Source: Acanthamoeba sp. SK_2022b
Taxonomy: Eukaryota; Discosea; Longamoebia; Acanthamoebidae
DNA: 50,000 bases
Assembly (NCBI GenBank): GCA_027943245.1
Contig: JANDJZ010001713.1
Coordinates: 1 to 50,000, forward strand
Direction: 5' to 3'
A program made the translations under genes and the position numbers. Shown in pieces: positions 10,546 to 23,307 of this stretch; positions within the stretch are counted from its first letter, which is position 1; each line of letters opens with the position of its first letter. Below the pieces are notes generated by a model, which was given only the letters and a program-made list of their open reading frames with translations, searched no databases and was not told where the DNA came from.

Positions 10546-10880
10546 GCAGGGAGGTTATGCATGCCATCCCCAAGATGTGTTGGCGGTCTTGGGTACTCCC
10601 GGATAGGTATCGGCCACGACAAAACGAGGACGACGACCCACAGCGACAGGCCTGTCGAGAACAGCAGTAGCGACATCTGGGACACTAAGATCACACAAAG
10701 ACACAGGCCGCTCAGTTTTCCCGGTCTGACCGACCAGTTTACGCCAGGCAATTTCGCTTGTTTTAATGCTTTTTTTTACGACTTCTTTTCAAAATAAGAC
10801 TTGAAGTCGTAATCATTTGCATTCTGCAGTCCGCACTTCGATTTTGTAATCAGCACAAATCGACGGGCCGCTGCCTGGGC

Positions 10881-12300
10881 ATGGACAACGCGTGGAGGTG
10901 CGTGCTGGTTGCGGCGGCGCGAGCGAGTGGCCGGGCGTTTGTGGTGGGGTGCGGCGGGCACGTCCTCGTCCGCGCCGTCCTGCACCACTTCCTGCCCCTC
11001 CTCCGCCGCCACATGCGTCTTCTCTGCCACAAACAGCAGCAACAGCCACAGCCGCGACCACCCCCCTCGCCCACGTTGCCGTTCGCTTCCGTCCAACGGC
11101 CAACAGCGCCGCTGCGCGAGGTCGACAAAGGGCCACACGAAACATACGGAGAAGAGGAGGACGGGCTCCAGGAGACAGACGGGCCAGCGACGCCGCTTCT
11201 CGGCACGGACTTGGACGTCGAGTACGATGACGAGCAAGCAGGGACGACGTCGCCGCGTGGGCCCGGATTGCTCGGGTGGTGGCTGTGGGACGGCAGTCAG
11301 AACCGCGAGTCGCTGCGGCTGGGCGCCTTCCTCTCCTCCAGTGCGGCCGCGCTCCCTCCCTTCCTCCCCCCTTTCTATTGAGCTGGTTTGGGGCACTTCT
11401 CACCGCGAGTTGTGTCACAGTGACGGGAGGCTTCCGCGTGGTCGAGTTTGCCCTGCGGCGGCTGCGCGGCACGGATGACGGCTGGAACTCGTTCCTGGCG
11501 GGCGCCGTCGCGGGCCTATCGATCGCCATCGATACCAGGCTCCCGCGACAGCAGGCCGTTGCTCTCTACGTCTTTTTCAAGTACGTCTACGCACTACATA
11601 CACCCAGCTTGGGCATTGTTGAAACCAAACGAACCAAACAGAGCGTGCGGCATGGTGTGGAGCTCGCTCGCCACGCGCGGACTGCTTCCGCGAGGGGGTA
11701 CCGCCGTCTGCTCCGCTGCGCCGCTCTTTTGGTCTGACACAGAGAGGGATTGACCCACGGTCGCTTCCTCGTGCGCGGCAGCCGCGGCGGGGGGTCGGTG
11801 GACCGTCGCGCAGCACGGCATCTGGTGCCTGCTCTGCGGGGTCATCATGTACTGCTTCTTTTGCGAAGGCGAGGTACACCGCCACACCTCTCCCCCGAAC
11901 CTCGCCTGCCCTAATGTGCGGTGGTGTGGGGGGGGGCACGGTGTTGTTGTAGTTGTTGGATAGCTTCGTGTATCGCTTCCTGTACAATTGCACGTCGCCA
12001 GTCGACCAATACGCCATGAGCTACGTGCGCAAGTACGCGCTGGGCATGGTACAGGGCGATATTCGGTGTGGCGTGGCGCGATGTGAGTCGTAGGTCTGTG
12101 CGTGCAGTGCATGTGTTCACGTGGCCGCGCAGGCGGACGAGGAGCCAGAGGCCAAGGCACAGGAGCGGCGGGACTACGCCAGCGGGAAGCTGCGGGCCGT
12201 GCCCCCGCCCGTCGTCGTCAAGCGACGGGAACACTTTGCGCTCATGCGCTCGACCGGCGCCTCCACCAGCACCGCAAGAGCCGGCGAGCGCGTCGAGTAG
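10881..12300 (+). CDS. TMEM135: TMEM135-like multipass membrane protein
   Basis: Six exons splice in frame to about 340 codons: 10881-11340, 11430-11580, 11642-11697, 11782-11873, 11953-12048 and 12133-12300. Hydrophobic stretches and the blocks SLRLGAFLSSSFRVVEFALRRLRG, DGWNSFLAGAVAGLSIAID and IWCLLCGVIMYCFF follow the arrangement of the TMEM135 family, whose members act in peroxisome/mitochondrial and lipid-droplet biology. After the first hydrophobic segment there is a long Gln/Pro-rich and acidic insert (about residues 50-130), unlike animal TMEM135. The C-terminus is polar. It converges with the next gene, with only 66 bp between stop codons. The family assignment rests on recalled motif order, so function is tentative. 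Confidence 0.7.
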
Positions 12301-12366
12301 CGGCCACCAGACGGATAAATCCATATTCTTGTGTAAGAGGGGCCACACCAGGGGAGAGCGAGAGAC

Positions 12367-13380
12367 TCAGTTGGCGAGCAGAGGGTCGAGAAGCTCGCGC
12401 CACTGCTCCAGAGTCCAGGCGGACGAGGCCTGCCCGACCACGAGTCCGTTCACCAGGAACGTGGGCGACGAGTGGATTCCGTTCTGGCGTCCATACTGCG
12501 ACCGGATTGGGAGGGGGAGGACAGTGAGTTGAAAGTCTAATGATTGGAAGGGGAGTGGGCGCCTCCCTACCCTCTGCTCCCACTTGATGAGCTGCACGAC
12601 GTCGTTGCTGGCCAGGTTCTTGCGGAACTGCGCCTCGTCGATGCCCACCGACTGTGCAATCCGAGGTATGGCCTCAATGAGTCGTCGGCGAACTCCTTGG
12701 TCCAGAGAGGAGAACAAAGCTGGGAAAGGAGCGCACCTTGGCGTGAGCGGTCATGAGGTCATAGAACTCCAACTTGCTCACCTTCTCCACCTTCTCGTCC
12801 CTGACTGTTCACGATAAACATTCGCTCCGCTGAGTGCATGGATAAATGTGCATTGGGGAAGGAGTGTAGTACACTCATCCTGCTCGTTGTAGAGCAGGTC
12901 GGTAAGCTTCCAGAAGAGCGACTTGTCCTCAAAGAGCGACGCGGCGAGCACGGCCGAGTGGAGCCACGAGGCCTGTGGGTGCCACGGCTGGATCCAGTTG
13001 ATGAAGACTAGGTCGAGCTTGTCCTTGCCGTAGTGTTCCACCAGTTCCTTCAGCTTGAAGTAAGCCTTCTTCGAGAAAGGACACTGCGCTCACCATCAGT
13101 GAGACCGTCGGTCAGCTAGACACGTCTAACAACAGGGCCACCCCTCTTGCGAAAGCCTCCCGAGATAGAGGAAAAGAGAGGGAGGGGGGCAAGCGTACGT
13201 GGAGGTCGAGAAAGACTTCGAGGGTGACGCCCTTGGCTGGGTTGAAGGCAGCATCGTGGCTGTAATGGTGCCCTAGGAACTAGATTGAGCGCGAGGCCCA
13301 CAAATCTCGGACTAATTTACGACTCATGAAGCGCTAGCAAGCCAGGGCAGCGAACCAATGTAACGTGGAGGAAGAGCCAT
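12367..13380 (-). CDS. DsbA-fold thioredoxin-like protein with CPFS active site
   Basis: Minus-strand gene with a small first exon (13356-13380, coding MALPPRYI), exon 2 at 13199-13272 (VTLEVFLDLH) and exon 3 starting at 13083 with CPFSKKAYFKLKELVEHYG. The following exons give a helical insertion (LVFINWIQPWHPQASWLHSA, LFWKLTDLLYNEQDEDEKV) and the C-terminal thioredoxin part (YGRQNGIHSSPTFLVNGLVV, with the cis-Pro in SPT). Beta strand, CxxS, helical insert and cis-Pro define the DSBA-like thioredoxin family. The second Cys is Ser, so a dithiol oxidase cycle is impossible; glutathione-linked or monothiol chemistry, or a non-catalytic role, is more likely. No secretion signal is visible. The junction near 12717 is the one I could not resolve cleanly. 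Confidence 0.82.
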
Positions 13381-13554
13381 TGTTGTGCGTTGGAAGACAC
13401 AAGTGTCAGCTGGTACAGGTAATGTTCGGCTCTAGAACAAGGACAAGCCTCACCCTTGAATACGGGCTGCGCTCCCACCAAAACTCTATGAATTATCCCT
13501 ACTGGGCTGGGCCCACTTCGCTCCCTATGTACAGAGGCTTGGCAGCGTGAGAGA

Positions 13555-15545
13555 TCACGTGCCAGTAGTGCCCACGCCCAAGCTCAGGTAGACGCCCCGG
13601 GTGGCCTGGGCTGCCTCTTCATCGGCCCGACCGGTTGTCGCGTGCAGTGGTGGACGTGTGGAGATGGGACTCCAGTAGAGTGAGGCCGACATGATGGTCG
13701 TGTAGAGAGTGGCCGGGTTGAGCACGGGTGGAGTCGTCAACACCCGCATCCACCGTGCAAGCTCCGCTTCGTCGACCACTTTCGGCCGTGCTTCGCTTCG
13801 CTCTTCCTCAGCCTCCTCTTCGCCGTCGGCCTCCTCTGCACTCTGTCCGATATCAGGAGGGCTGATCGCTGGTCGAGTTGCCGCAGCCTCGACATCGCGG
13901 CCTTCGAGTACCACGATTCCCTCACTCACGTCTTCTGCGTTCTCGCTCTGCGCCGACGACGACAGCTCGTTCCGCCAGGAGGCCAGCAGCTCGCCCATCC
14001 TGTTAACAAAAAACCTGGGGCTGAGCAGCTTTGGGGGGGGGAGAGGGATACGGAGGCATGGCGTACAGTTCGGAGGCGGCGTTGCGCCGCTCGATGGAGC
14101 TCAGGAGGAGGGCGTCTTGGCCTGCCCACGCCGGATCCACAGCGTCGAGCCAGTGGTCGAGGTTCGTTTGCACGAGCAGCCCGCAACTGCACTCGAGAGC
14201 ATCGTCTTGCGGCTGAGCTCCAAGGTCGAGAAAGGGTCATGGGGCGTGAAGTTGGACGTGCCTGTCATTGAGTTCCTTACGATGTACCTCGCCGGCGCGG
14301 TTTCGTGTAATCAAGGCTCCCTCATTTCTGACCACGCGGCGATGAGCCACATAGTATGTATGCGCTGAGTACGATCGCCAAGAGATCACGATACCGATTG
14401 ATGCCAGCGATGATGAGGTAGCATGGCGCGACGACGCGCGACGAGGTGAAGAAGTCCCGCGCCTCTCGATAGGAGGGGTGATACTGGAGGGTGTGGCGCA
14501 GCATGGGGCCGAGGGGCCAGGCCTGGGTAAGCAGGCCCCACGCGTTCCAAGCCACCGCGCCCGAGGCGGCCGTAACTTGCCTGTAGTTGAGGGAGACGCT
14601 GTAGCCACCTGTCGCGACCGCACATGGGTTTAGCAGTCGCCGGCCTACACCACCAGGCACGCTTTGGGACAAAGACAAAGTGGGCATGCTGGGCGAGGCT
14701 TGCACCATCTTTGTCGTCCGCAAAGCGCATGCCGGTGAAGAGCCCCACAAAGCCTGTACGGAGGAGTGTGAGATGTCTGGGCCTGTGACGAGCTGCACCC
14801 GAGGGCAATGGAATGGTGGTTCAGGTGTGAGGAGTGGGTGCTACTTGCCCGCCTGAGTAGTTGCGCGGAAGATGTTGGTGCCTCCCCTCGTGAAAATGGC
14901 GTCAAACGTGAGTTCGCGCAGAATGCAGTCCTCCTCGCCCCAGTCTAGGGTTCGCAGATGGAATGGCCGACCGTCTAAACAGGCGGTAGTTTCGCCAACA
15001 GGATGTCCTTCTCAGCCCTCTCACTACACTACCCCGCACATCTGAGGAAGCCATGTACCAGCAGTTTGCGATACGATGGAGGTGCAGCGAGCGAGCAGGT
15101 CGTAGCCAATATTGAGTAGGAGCAGCTTTGCCATTGACAGACCAGAATACCTGATGTGGGCACATGTCATGAGCTGCCTCTTGCTTGCTCATGCATCGAT
15201 GGGCCGCACCTGGAAATGCCCTCAAGCTCTTGGTGCAGCTCGAGCGTAAGTCCACTCTTGCCAGTCGAAGAGAGTGTCCATGAGACCATGCTCAGCAGTG
15301 ACTTGCCAAACGTCTTGCATTGGTACCAGATGGTGAGCGTGGTGCTAATTGTGGACCAGAAAAACGTACGAACCTCACCAAAGTCCTCGATGGCTGAGTC
15401 ATCCACGTACTGCCTATGGCAATGTGTGAGCACCATGATGGCGCGGTGGCTATATGTGCTATGGGGGCCAGTACCCGAGCTTGTGGAAAAGATGCTGATA
15501 GTCCTCGCAAACCACCCGCCACCTCTCTTGAGGGGGCCTATATAA
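13555..15545 (-). CDS. Acid ceramidase / N-acylethanolamine acid amidase-like hydrolase
   Basis: Ntn-type amidase that should cleave the amide bond of ceramides or N-acylethanolamines. Exons on the minus strand give, in order, a helical N-terminal part ending LHQELEGIS (about 15238), LLLLNIGYDLLARCTSIVSQ with the presumed nucleophile Cys (codon 15084-15086), PFHLRTLDWGEEDCILREL, FVGLFTGMRFADDK, YSVSLNYRQV, YHPSYREARDFF, ITRNRAGEV, TNLDHWLDAVDP and the C-terminal LYTTIMSASLYWSP. The Cys, the Arg and Asp of RTLD, the Asn of TNLDHW and the Arg of IERR correspond to the catalytic network of acid ceramidase and NAAA. In this family the Cys becomes N-terminal by self-cleavage. A low-complexity Glu-rich segment is inserted near the C-terminus (13780-13860). 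The 5' end and any signal peptide are uncertain; substrate cannot be told from sequence. Confidence 0.8.
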
Positions 15546-15761
15546 AAAACCAATAGCGGTTAAGTTCTTCTACATCATGAAAGACTACTCTGGGCAACAG
15601 TACTGATCAAGATTGATGTGATAAACAGGCAGCTCCCGTGTGGTCACCTCCATTTGGGCTGGTTTTGCATTTCCATCACTTTTCTTTAGAAGAAAAAGAA
15701 TATCAATATGTTAAACACGCAAAGTCGAATTTCGGTTCCATCGCAAGCCACAACAGCAGAA

Positions 15762-16344
15762 ATGGTGATTTACTCTCGATTGCTATTGAGAGCGTGCCAT
15801 TTACTCACAATTCTGATCGAATCGTAGGACTACAAAGGTCAGTTGCTCGCGGAGGAGATCTACCAGTGGATGCTTATAATCTTTGGTGTACGACATTGGC
15901 CTCACCTTTTCCCTGGGTCTTGTGCGCATATGTTTAATTTGACACAAGTATCATTGATTCAGGTGATCGCCTTTGTTGCTGGCTTAGTAGCACAAAGCTT
16001 TCAGGTGAGTGATACACCACAAACACAAAGAGAAACTTTGTCGCGCAGCTCTGTGTCTCACACGGGTTATCTCCAATTGCAGGTGACGGTGTACATCATG
16101 GGGGCTGGTTCCCTTCTGACCTCCGCGGTACGCGAGCGCTCCACTCTCTTCACTGACGCCCAACCCAAGGCCTCATACTTTGGGCACTGGAAAAAAGCGT
16201 TGAAGATGGTCGGTCAGCGCCCTCACCATCCACTGCATGTCTCGTGCGGAGCAGGTGTGCCTCGTCGACTGGCCGTTTTTCAACAAGCACCCGATCAACT
16301 TCAACGCCAGCAAAAAGGGCCAGCTGCGTGTGGTTACAGAGTGA
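15762..16344 (+). CDS. SPCS1: Signal peptidase complex subunit 1 (SPC12 family)
   Basis: Encodes a 79-residue ER membrane protein with two membrane helices, the length and layout of SPC12/SPCS1, which associates with the signal peptidase complex. Exons are 15762-15764, 15828-15887, 15963-16004, 16083-16127 and 16255-16344, all joined in frame. The product begins MDYKGQLLAEEIYQW; helix 1 is around LIIFGVIAFVAGLVAQSF, helix 2 around VTVYIMGAGSLLTSAV, followed by DWPFFNKHPINF, the typical SPC12 ending. Exon 1 contributes only the ATG, which sits in good context (AGAAATGG) directly before a GT donor. The start is supported because the family's conserved MD-x-KGQ terminus is restored exactly by that splice. 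Confidence 0.9.
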
Positions 16345-16664
16345 CCGGCCCACATGCAGTCGACCCGAACACATTTGAGGGCCATTGTTTGACGTGTGGG
16401 TGACATGTTCTTTTTCCCAGCTTCCGATTGGTGCTTCTGCTCCGCTATCTGTTGCACATAAACTCATATGGCAAACGTGTCATGGGCTGAGTGGCTGAGA
16501 AGTTACCTCATGCGCCTTGTCCATTTCCTCTAACTCCAATCACTGTACCCTCCTGTGTCGTTGTTCATTTTGGCCGCCAACCGCCTCGCATCCAGTCTGT
16601 GCTGTAGCCACCAGGTACTCCTACCCCACCCATCACTCTTGCGGGCTTACCCGACACTAACAAA
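16345..16664. other. Intergenic, no feature seen
   Basis: About 320 bases between the SPCS1 stop and the start of receptor-kinase copy C. It should hold the SPCS1 3' end and the copy C promoter; I see no open frame with recognisable content or structured element. Confidence 0.45.
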
Positions 16665-19600
16665 ATGGTTACTTGTTGTCTGAGAAGGATGTATCTTACC
16701 CAAACTAAAGGCCTCCTCTATTTTTTCATCTTCGCGGTGGTCACCTCCGGTGCCCGACAAGGTACAGTCGCTGCTCGGTCAGACTTGATCACTTGGTCAA
16801 CGGGCTCGGCAGTAACCGCCTCCGTAGTCCACCAACGGGTGCTCTGGACAGATTGCTTACTTTTGTGAGGGATGGTTATGGACTTGACTCGGATGCAGTG
16901 TGGGGACAAGAACACGGAGGTGCTCCTCTTGGTTGTGTTTATGGGACCTCTCCCGAGTGCACGCGGAGCATCAGCGGCCACGGCAATAACCTGCTTCACC
17001 CTGAGTGGGGTGCCTCCTACAGGCCCTATACACGCTGTACTGCCCCCTCTCTTCGGACTTTGTAGCAACCGTCTACTGCCCCGGTTGCATCCGATCACTT
17101 ATTAACCGAGTGCCCCACAGTGGACTTGCCCGCAGCCTATGATGATGGATGGAGCCAGCCCGCAAGGTATGTCCGCACCGCTCTGGGCTGGGTTCCCGCA
17201 TCCTCTCATCTTCTCGCTGCTCCACTGTTGTGATCGCAACAGATCAAATGGAACCAGCGGTCGCATCATCAGCAACAAACTGTTCTCCCGACGCGCGAGT
17301 ACGCTCTAAGTGCGCTCTCGGCGTGCTCAAGCATCTCCAATCTAAGCTTGCCCCCCCCCCAATATCTCCAGAGATCAACACGCGCCAAACAAGCCAATTG
17401 CAGACCAACTTCGGCCAGGTGCTCGTGACAGATCTCTGCAATACCATACGAGGTACCTCGCCTGGCGCTTAGATCCCCAATGGTCCGATACCAACGTCGA
17501 TACCCTCTCCCCTGATCTCTTTGCAGGTGAAGCAGCGCAGTATATCCCAGCCACCCAACCCTATCCTGCAGCCATCGAGAACCTGGACATTCCAGTGCCC
17601 AAGGGAGATCTCTTCTACGATCCGACCCTGTCTGGAACTGAGGTGTGCTACTGCCGCCGATCGTATCCCTTCGAGGGCAACACCGCCCCCAATGTACGTG
17701 CAACTCCCACTTCACCTTCGTTGCGCTGATGAACTGACCTGAGTGTTGGCTGGTTGGATTTACGTGATTCAAGGTCCTAAGGGAGCAGATGCATGATACC
17801 ACGTCGTTCATCGATGCCTCGTTCCTTTACGGGTTGGTTCATCATATCTCCCTCCTCTCCTTTGGATTTAGTATTAATTGGCGCACGTGACAGGCCTACG
17901 GACAACCTCACACTATGGTTCCCCATGCGCGAGATGACCAGCAGCGGCCCACGCTGCGAGATCAATAATGAATTCTGGCTTAACTTTACTGAAGTGGTAC
18001 GCGCAGCGTTGGCCTCGTGTGCAACCGCTCAGGCGTATGATTTATTGACTTGGTTGCTGGTTTCAGTTTTTCTTCAAGGTCAACCCCAACGTGGATATCA
18101 TGAAAATACGCGGAGACCAGCGGACCAACAAGACACCTTACATGGTGGCACTCACCGACGTACGTACGAACGGTTGACCATTGCTTGCGCTTCCAATGCT
18201 AACGCTACTGCCTACTGACCCTTTGGGTATATCTGCACCAGGTAATGGGGAGGGAGCACAACCGGTTGTGCGTTGAGTTTAGGAGCGCCAATCCGGACTG
18301 GACCGAGGAACAGCTTTTCATTCAGGCGCGCAAGTGGTATGTCCGCCTTACTTAACAGCTCATTGTCTCATAGACACTCAACTGTATCTCTCGGTAGGTT
18401 GGTGGCCTTTTGGCAGAAGATCTCTACCAGAGAGTGGCTGGCTGCTGAACTAGGGACATACCTGTCGCCCTACCAAGGTTCATACCCAACTTTTATTACT
18501 GGTGAGCAACAGGTGCCTGACGTGATGGTCACTATAAATTGGTCCGTGGGCAGGCTACAATCCCGACGTGGACCCGTCCGTCGACAACTTTTTTTGTGCT
18601 GCAGCCCTGCGGTACGGCCACTCCGAGGCCAACAGCGTCATCTCGCTGCTGGATGAGCAGTTCCACGAAACTGGCTTCGGCAACCTGCTGTTGCGCGAAG
18701 TGTTCTAGTACGGGCCCTTCTACTTTTCACTTTCCCCCTTCTCTGGCGCTCTTATGACGTTTCTCTTTTCTGAACAAACAGCGACCCAGCTCTTACCGAG
18801 ACCAACCAGCTGCACGACTATGTTATTCGTGGCTCTCTCGTGCAACCGCAGGGCGCTGTCGATGAGTCGTTCGTCTCCGACGTGTATGTAACCCGCTTAT
18901 CGACTATATACAGGGGTGTACAGAACCTTACTTTAGCCACAGGCGCAACTTCATGTTCAACACGCCCATCTACAACCAGAACCAGTGGCCGGTCGGGATC
19001 TGTGGTGATCTGGCTGCAACAAACATCCAACGAGGCCGCGACCATGGCTTGCCCAGCTACCCCACCTGCCTCAGAGTGCGTCGCCATCTCCTCCATTGAA
19101 ATAACTCCGTGCAGACCAGTGTCTCAGGCTAGTTGTCTTATTTTATTTGTTTGATGCGCTAGGCGCTCAACCTCACGAGCACTCCTCCAGCCACCTTTGC
19201 TGAGTTCACCAGTGATGCTGAGATAAGGGCACGTTGGCTGTAGTCCAAGTGCAGAGCGCCTTGTTGAAATCTCATTCTTGTCCTTTCCCCCCTTCGCTAG
19301 GGTCTGCTCGAGGATCTCTACCCCGATGGCATCGATTCGCTTGATGCTTATGTGGCCGGGCTTCTGGAGGGTGAGCTCTGCTTACTCGCCCGTGGGCATT
19401 CTTTTCCAGTGTAGTGTGCTTGCTTATCATCATTTCCTGTTCTGCAGAGAAAGTCTCCTACTCAAACCTTGGCCCGCTGTTCCAGACCTCAATCATTCGT
19501 CAGGTACCGGACCGAGTCAGTTCGGTTGGCGGTGTTCTTTGGCGTTGGCTAACGCTCTGAGTATCAGCTGGAACGTATGCGCGATGGCGACCGTTTCTGG

Positions 19601-22600
19601 TATGAGCGACCGGGAATGTTCACTCCCGACGAGCTTGCCCTCATCTACAACACGGTACGCTCGCTCATATCGCGGATGGCTCCTATTGTATCTCACTGCG
19701 AATGACCGTCTCCTGCCTTTCTTTGACGGCAGACACTGATGGACATCATTGCTCGCAACACCGGAGTCAAGCCTTGGGCCACCTTTGCCGGAGAGACCTT
19801 CTGGCTGCAGTCTCGCTATCTCTCGCAAGTCGGTACGTGCCAGGCTACCTCATGCACCGTAGTGTGGTGGATCTGTGGTCTCAAACATACGTCGTTATCA
19901 GGGGCTGGCGATCAGTTCTTCCCATACGCGGGAGAGTATGCCCATTTCATGGATCTCTCACCTGCCTACCGATTCTCCTGGACCGTTGAACGCAGCAGCA
20001 ACCAACTTCACATCATGCTTCAGGTTCCTGTCCATTAAGCAAACGCTTGCCGCTTCGCTTCCGAGGTTCTCATTAATTGTCTATTAGTGCCGCAACTCGG
20101 GTTGGGTAGGCATCGGGTTTAAGGCTGATCCCAACACCATGAAGAACGCTGACATCCACATGTGCCGTCGGTACAGCTGTCTCCTCTCCTCCAGAAGCGC
20201 TTTTGCTGATGGTGGCTAAAAAATGTTTCAGGCTGGAAAATGGGACATACATAGTCACCGACATGTTCGCTCTCGATGTGGGTCCGCCTAAGAGGTAAGC
20301 ACACTCACGCACGCCATGACGGAGGTGAGAGCCGAATTGACTGATCCCATCCCCTGCACTGCAGTGATGTCGAACTGGGTGGCAAACAAGATGTGTTCGG
20401 CATATCGAGCGAGCACGTGGATGGCGTAACGACCTGCCGCTTCACTCGGCGCCTTGAGACTACAGATCGCTATGATCACTCGATCGATCCCGGGCTGACA
20501 AAGGTTTCTGCCTTGGCCTACGAGAGCGCTCAACGAGCTCAACTTGAATCTGATACGGTCTATCTCCGCAACGTTGTCGCACAGGTGATCTTTGCGTTCA
20601 ATCCGTCAGAGAACGACCTCGTCTACCACGGTCCCACGCGCTCGTCGCTTTTCCGGATCAACATCCTTGGAGCTGGTACCTTCCCGACACCGTGTTATTG
20701 TCTCCCGCCTCGCGCTCACCTCTGGCCAATCGGCTTGCAGATTGCAAGAGCGGAATGTACACTGCGCAGGGCGACTGCGTTTCGGATGACTCGCAGACAG
20801 GTACCCTCTCCCCACAGCACCCTCGATTTCAAAGTCACTTATCGCTCTGCCCCTGCGGGTGCTAGGCGCCATTGTGGCTGGAGTTGTAGGCGGGGTGGGC
20901 GGCCTGCTGTTGTTGATGCTCATGTGCGTCATCCTGCTTGCCGCGGTCCTCTTCTACCTGGCCAAGCGAAAGAAGAAGGAGCAGCAGCTCCTCCTCGCAC
21001 AGCAGTGGTCGGAGGACGACATGGACGAATCGACGGAGATGAGCGACATGTCTTCCTCCTCTTCGTCGTCCTACGCCAGCTCGTAGGTTTCCCTCACTTT
21101 ATGAATACGCGTGGGGAGTTCATCTAACTTACAAATCTACTGCATCTCGGCAGGAGGATGTCGCGAGAGGTGTCGTTGAACGAGTTGGAGACGGCCCATA
21201 TCTCGTTCACGCCCAAGGTGCTCACCTTCGGGCTCGGACCGAACGACCGATCGCCGGTAGATCAAGAGCTGCACGACATTCTCACCCTCACCAACTACGG
21301 TACGCATTTCTCGTGGCTGTTCCTTTCCACATACTCTCTCACGCTCATTGCCGTCGGCATCTGCAGGTCCTGCACGAAAGTTCACGTTCTTCGTGCCGGC
21401 AGAAAATGAGAAGTTTAGTTGCCGCCTCCATCCGGGCGCTGGCATCATCAAAACGGTTCCGCTCCTCTCCTCTCCTCTTGGCTCCGCTCGGCAGTAGTGG
21501 CTTATTCGCGACTCTCTCTTTAAATCAGGGCAAGAGCGTGCTGGTGCACGTCTATGTGACTCTCCACATGACAACCAACATCGAGCGCAAAATCAAATTC
21601 GAAGTAGAGGGCCTCGGCATGCATCTGTTCACCATCAAGCTCGTGGGTGAGCTCTCGCACAAGCTCGATCCTGAAGACATCATCACCAAGCCTCCCGCCA
21701 TCGGTATTCTCGCGTTTCGGATCCTCAATGTCCGCCCGTCCGCTGAAGTTGCTTCTGCAGGTCGAGGCTCGTTCGGCACGGTGTACAGGGCCACCTATAG
21801 AGGGCAGGAGGTGGCTGCTAAGATCATCAACTCCCAGGAGGACCCTCGAGAGATCGAGGAGTTCCAAAGGCAATATTTACATTTCCCGCGCGGTCATGAG
21901 CTCTCCCTCTTCATTCTGACGATGTGCGTTGCTTGCCCCCCTTCTAAATGATACAGGGAAGTGGACTTGATGATGCGCCTGCGTTGCCCGTACGTTCTGC
22001 ACTTTATAGGCGCGTCGGTCGTCCCCTCCAAGGCCTGCCTGGTCACCGAGCTGTGCGTGAACGGTACCGCTGACACAGCAGCAGCCAAAGCCCCGACGCA
22101 GCGCCGGGTGTGTTGATTGCTGATTGGCTCCCCCGCGACAGGCAGCGTCGGGGACCTCGTACTATCCGACCGCCCGTTCAACTACTTGGTGATGCTCAAG
22201 TTTTCTGTGGACATGGCCAAAGCGCTCAGCTTCCTTCACACGTGCGTGCCCCTCCGCCAGTCAACCAAACACTACCCAATCGTGCAAGCTCAAGTCCTCA
22301 ACCGCTCTTGCCAACGGCTGTGTGGCAATAGGAACGGAGTGCTGCACAGGGACGTCAAGCCGGACAACTTCCTGGTCATCTCTCTCTCCTCAAAGGCGCC
22401 CGTCTCGTGCAAGATCGCCGACTTTGGCACCTCGAGGTAAGGCATGCACGAGAAGGCAACTCGAAGCGCAGTCTTACTTGGGCACAAACGCAGGTCGATC
22501 ACGCAGGCGCAGCAGCCCTACAATCACACGGCGGCGCTGGGCACGCCCGTCTATATGGCGCCAGAGATCCTTGAGCGGACGCCCTACTCGGCCAAGGTTG

Positions 22601-23307
22601 ACGTGTACTCGTTTGGCATCATGCTGTGGGTGCTCTACACGCGTAGGGAGCCCTACACGGAAATTGATCGCGTGTGGGACATCCCGCCCTTTGTCCTCAA
22701 GGGCGGTCGCCCCGCCGTCCCCGGGCACTGCCCTCGCGTACGTTCACCACTATCTTACTTCACGGTAGCCGCTGCGGTCTCGCTCACGTGTGCGTCGCAG
22801 GCGTTCGGTGAGCTCATGACTAAGTGCTGGGCCCACAGACCTGATGAGAGGCCGGACATGGCAGAGGTCGCCGACACGCTCGAGGCTCTCTTCGAGGCTG
22901 AACGCAGCTTGAAGGGTGCGCACACGGCAAAGCAGAACAAACAACGAGGCCGCGCGGCCACGCGACTCGGCGCTGTACAGACAGCACGCCCCTACGATGA
23001 AGACGTCGACGGCGCTGACGACCAACAAGTGGATGGCAGCGACGACGAGTATGAAGGCGAGTCAACGAGCGAAAAAGAAGAAGGCGCCAGGGAGGGCGTG
23101 AAGAAGAGCGGGAACAACGGGTCGCCTCAGGAGAAGAAGAGCTACACGTGGGCCGCCAGCCGACAGGACGTCCGCGAGCACTATCTCGGCCAAGACTATG
23201 ACGATGCTACGGTGGTCGTAGACGAAGTGGGTCGCAGCCAGAAAGGGAAGACCAAGGGCAAGGGCAAAGAGCCCGCTGCATCCGCCTATACCAAGTTCGA
23301 CAGCTAA
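16665..23307 (+). CDS. Receptor kinase with peroxidase-like and DOMON ectodomain, copy C (complete)
   Basis: Third family member, same strand as copy B but much diverged. The leader contains LLYFFIFAVVTSG; start at 16665, or the internal Met at 16689. Peroxidase blocks follow: HGNNLLHPEWGA (16977-17012), FGQVLVTDLCNT (17413-17448; distal Asp and His are Val and Thr), FIDASFLYG, GDQRTNKTP (catalytic Arg kept), REHNRLCVEF, RYGHSEANS (proximal His kept, about 18610) and ATNIQRGRDHG. DOMON (SGWVGIGF...MKNADIHMCRR) starts near 20095. The membrane helix is around 20868-20965, followed by KRKKK, then the MSP/ASH-like domain (about 21190-21700) and an intact TKL-type kinase (GRGSFGTVYR at 21763, AAK, HRDVKPDN, ADFG, MAPE). 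The tail is acidic and Ser-rich. It has six introns between DOMON and the end of the MSP-like domain that copy B lacks. The leader-to-peroxidase junction (16760-16960) is the least certain part. Confidence 0.9.

Noticed and set aside
10881..11529. Long minus-strand frames opposite the TMEM135-like gene
   Set aside because: Low-complexity Arg/Pro-rich translations with no family resemblance; the plus strand splices cleanly to a membrane protein.
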